Source of the DNA: Iodobacter sp. BJB302
Lineage (GTDB): Bacteria; Pseudomonadota; Gammaproteobacteria; Burkholderiales; Chitinibacteraceae
Length of the DNA: 64,000 nt
Direction of reading: 5' to 3'
Assembly (NCBI RefSeq): GCF_002735645.1
Contig: NZ_PDZG01000016.1
Span: 1 to 64,000 of the forward strand
In this document: positions 64,000-64,000 of the stretch, piece by piece
Position numbering within the stretch: the first letter of the stretch is position 1
Layout: each line of letters opens with the position of its first letter
Translations under genes and position numbers: made by a program
The notes under the pieces: model-generated
What the model was told of the DNA's origin: nothing
The model's input: the letters and a program-made list of their open reading frames with translations, nothing else
The model's database searches: none

Positions 64000-64000
64000 A

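Noticed and set aside
1-64000. CRISPR arrays, tRNA and rRNA genes
   Set aside because: No regularly spaced direct repeats and no tRNA T-loop/acceptor pattern or rRNA sequence was noticed by reading; a tRNA scan would settle the point.

Overview
The window looks like chromosome from a facultatively anaerobic betaproteobacterium of the Neisseriales (Chromobacteriaceae or Chitinibacteraceae, Iodobacter-like). This is inferred from gene content (napFDABC, a System I ccm cluster, glnD, two-domain queF, VgrG) and moderate GC; no rRNA or tRNA gene is visible to confirm it. Both ends are disturbed. The left end is a vgrG whose 3' part is replaced by foreign sequence. The right end is a truncated msrA followed by about 2 kb of very AT-rich DNA with a different coding style.

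Layout. 0-4 kb: truncated T6SS spike gene vgrG, an MFS transporter and a gene remnant. 3.8-11.3 kb: periplasmic nitrate reductase operon napFDABC (minus strand), divergent from a NarX/NarL nitrate two-component system, with two NarL-type 7-2-7 operators between them. 11.3-14.1 kb: accessory island with three unrecognised genes and palindromic REP-like repeats. 14.1-23.2 kb: moaA (molybdenum cofactor for NapA) and the cytochrome c maturation genes ccmABCDEFGHI (hemes for NapB/NapC), interrupted by short dispersed repeats, one of them inside ccmH. 23.3-23.9 kb: a ParD/ParE-like toxin-antitoxin pair. 24-29.8 kb: a NitT/TauT-type ABC transporter in one minus-strand operon with a DctB/DctD-like two-component system and a matching sigma-54 promoter.

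30-48.7 kb: glnD; a large hybrid kinase with a PhnD-like binding-protein partner; a TonB-like protein; a LytS/LytTR two-component system; a secreted cupin; a secreted protein with three 36-residue repeats; MltF-like lytic transglycosylase; ABC-F protein Uup; an orphan PAS kinase. 48.8-56.2 kb: prfC, the pyruvate formate-lyase locus (pflB, a 61-residue stand-alone glycyl-radical domain, pflA) and lolCD. 56.4-61.9 kb: two tandem paralogous periplasmic binding proteins, an MscS channel, dusC, a LexA2-like repressor with two GAAC-N4-GTTC operators in its own promoter, and queF.

The main theme is anaerobic respiration and fermentation: nitrate sensing, periplasmic nitrate reduction, molybdopterin and cytochrome c assembly, and FNR-type control of pyruvate formate-lyase. 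The most unusual items are the mini glycyl-radical protein duplicated from the pflB 3' end, the repeat insertion in the ccmH reading frame, the three-repeat secreted protein, the LexA2-like operator arrangement, and the msrA-disrupting AT-rich element.
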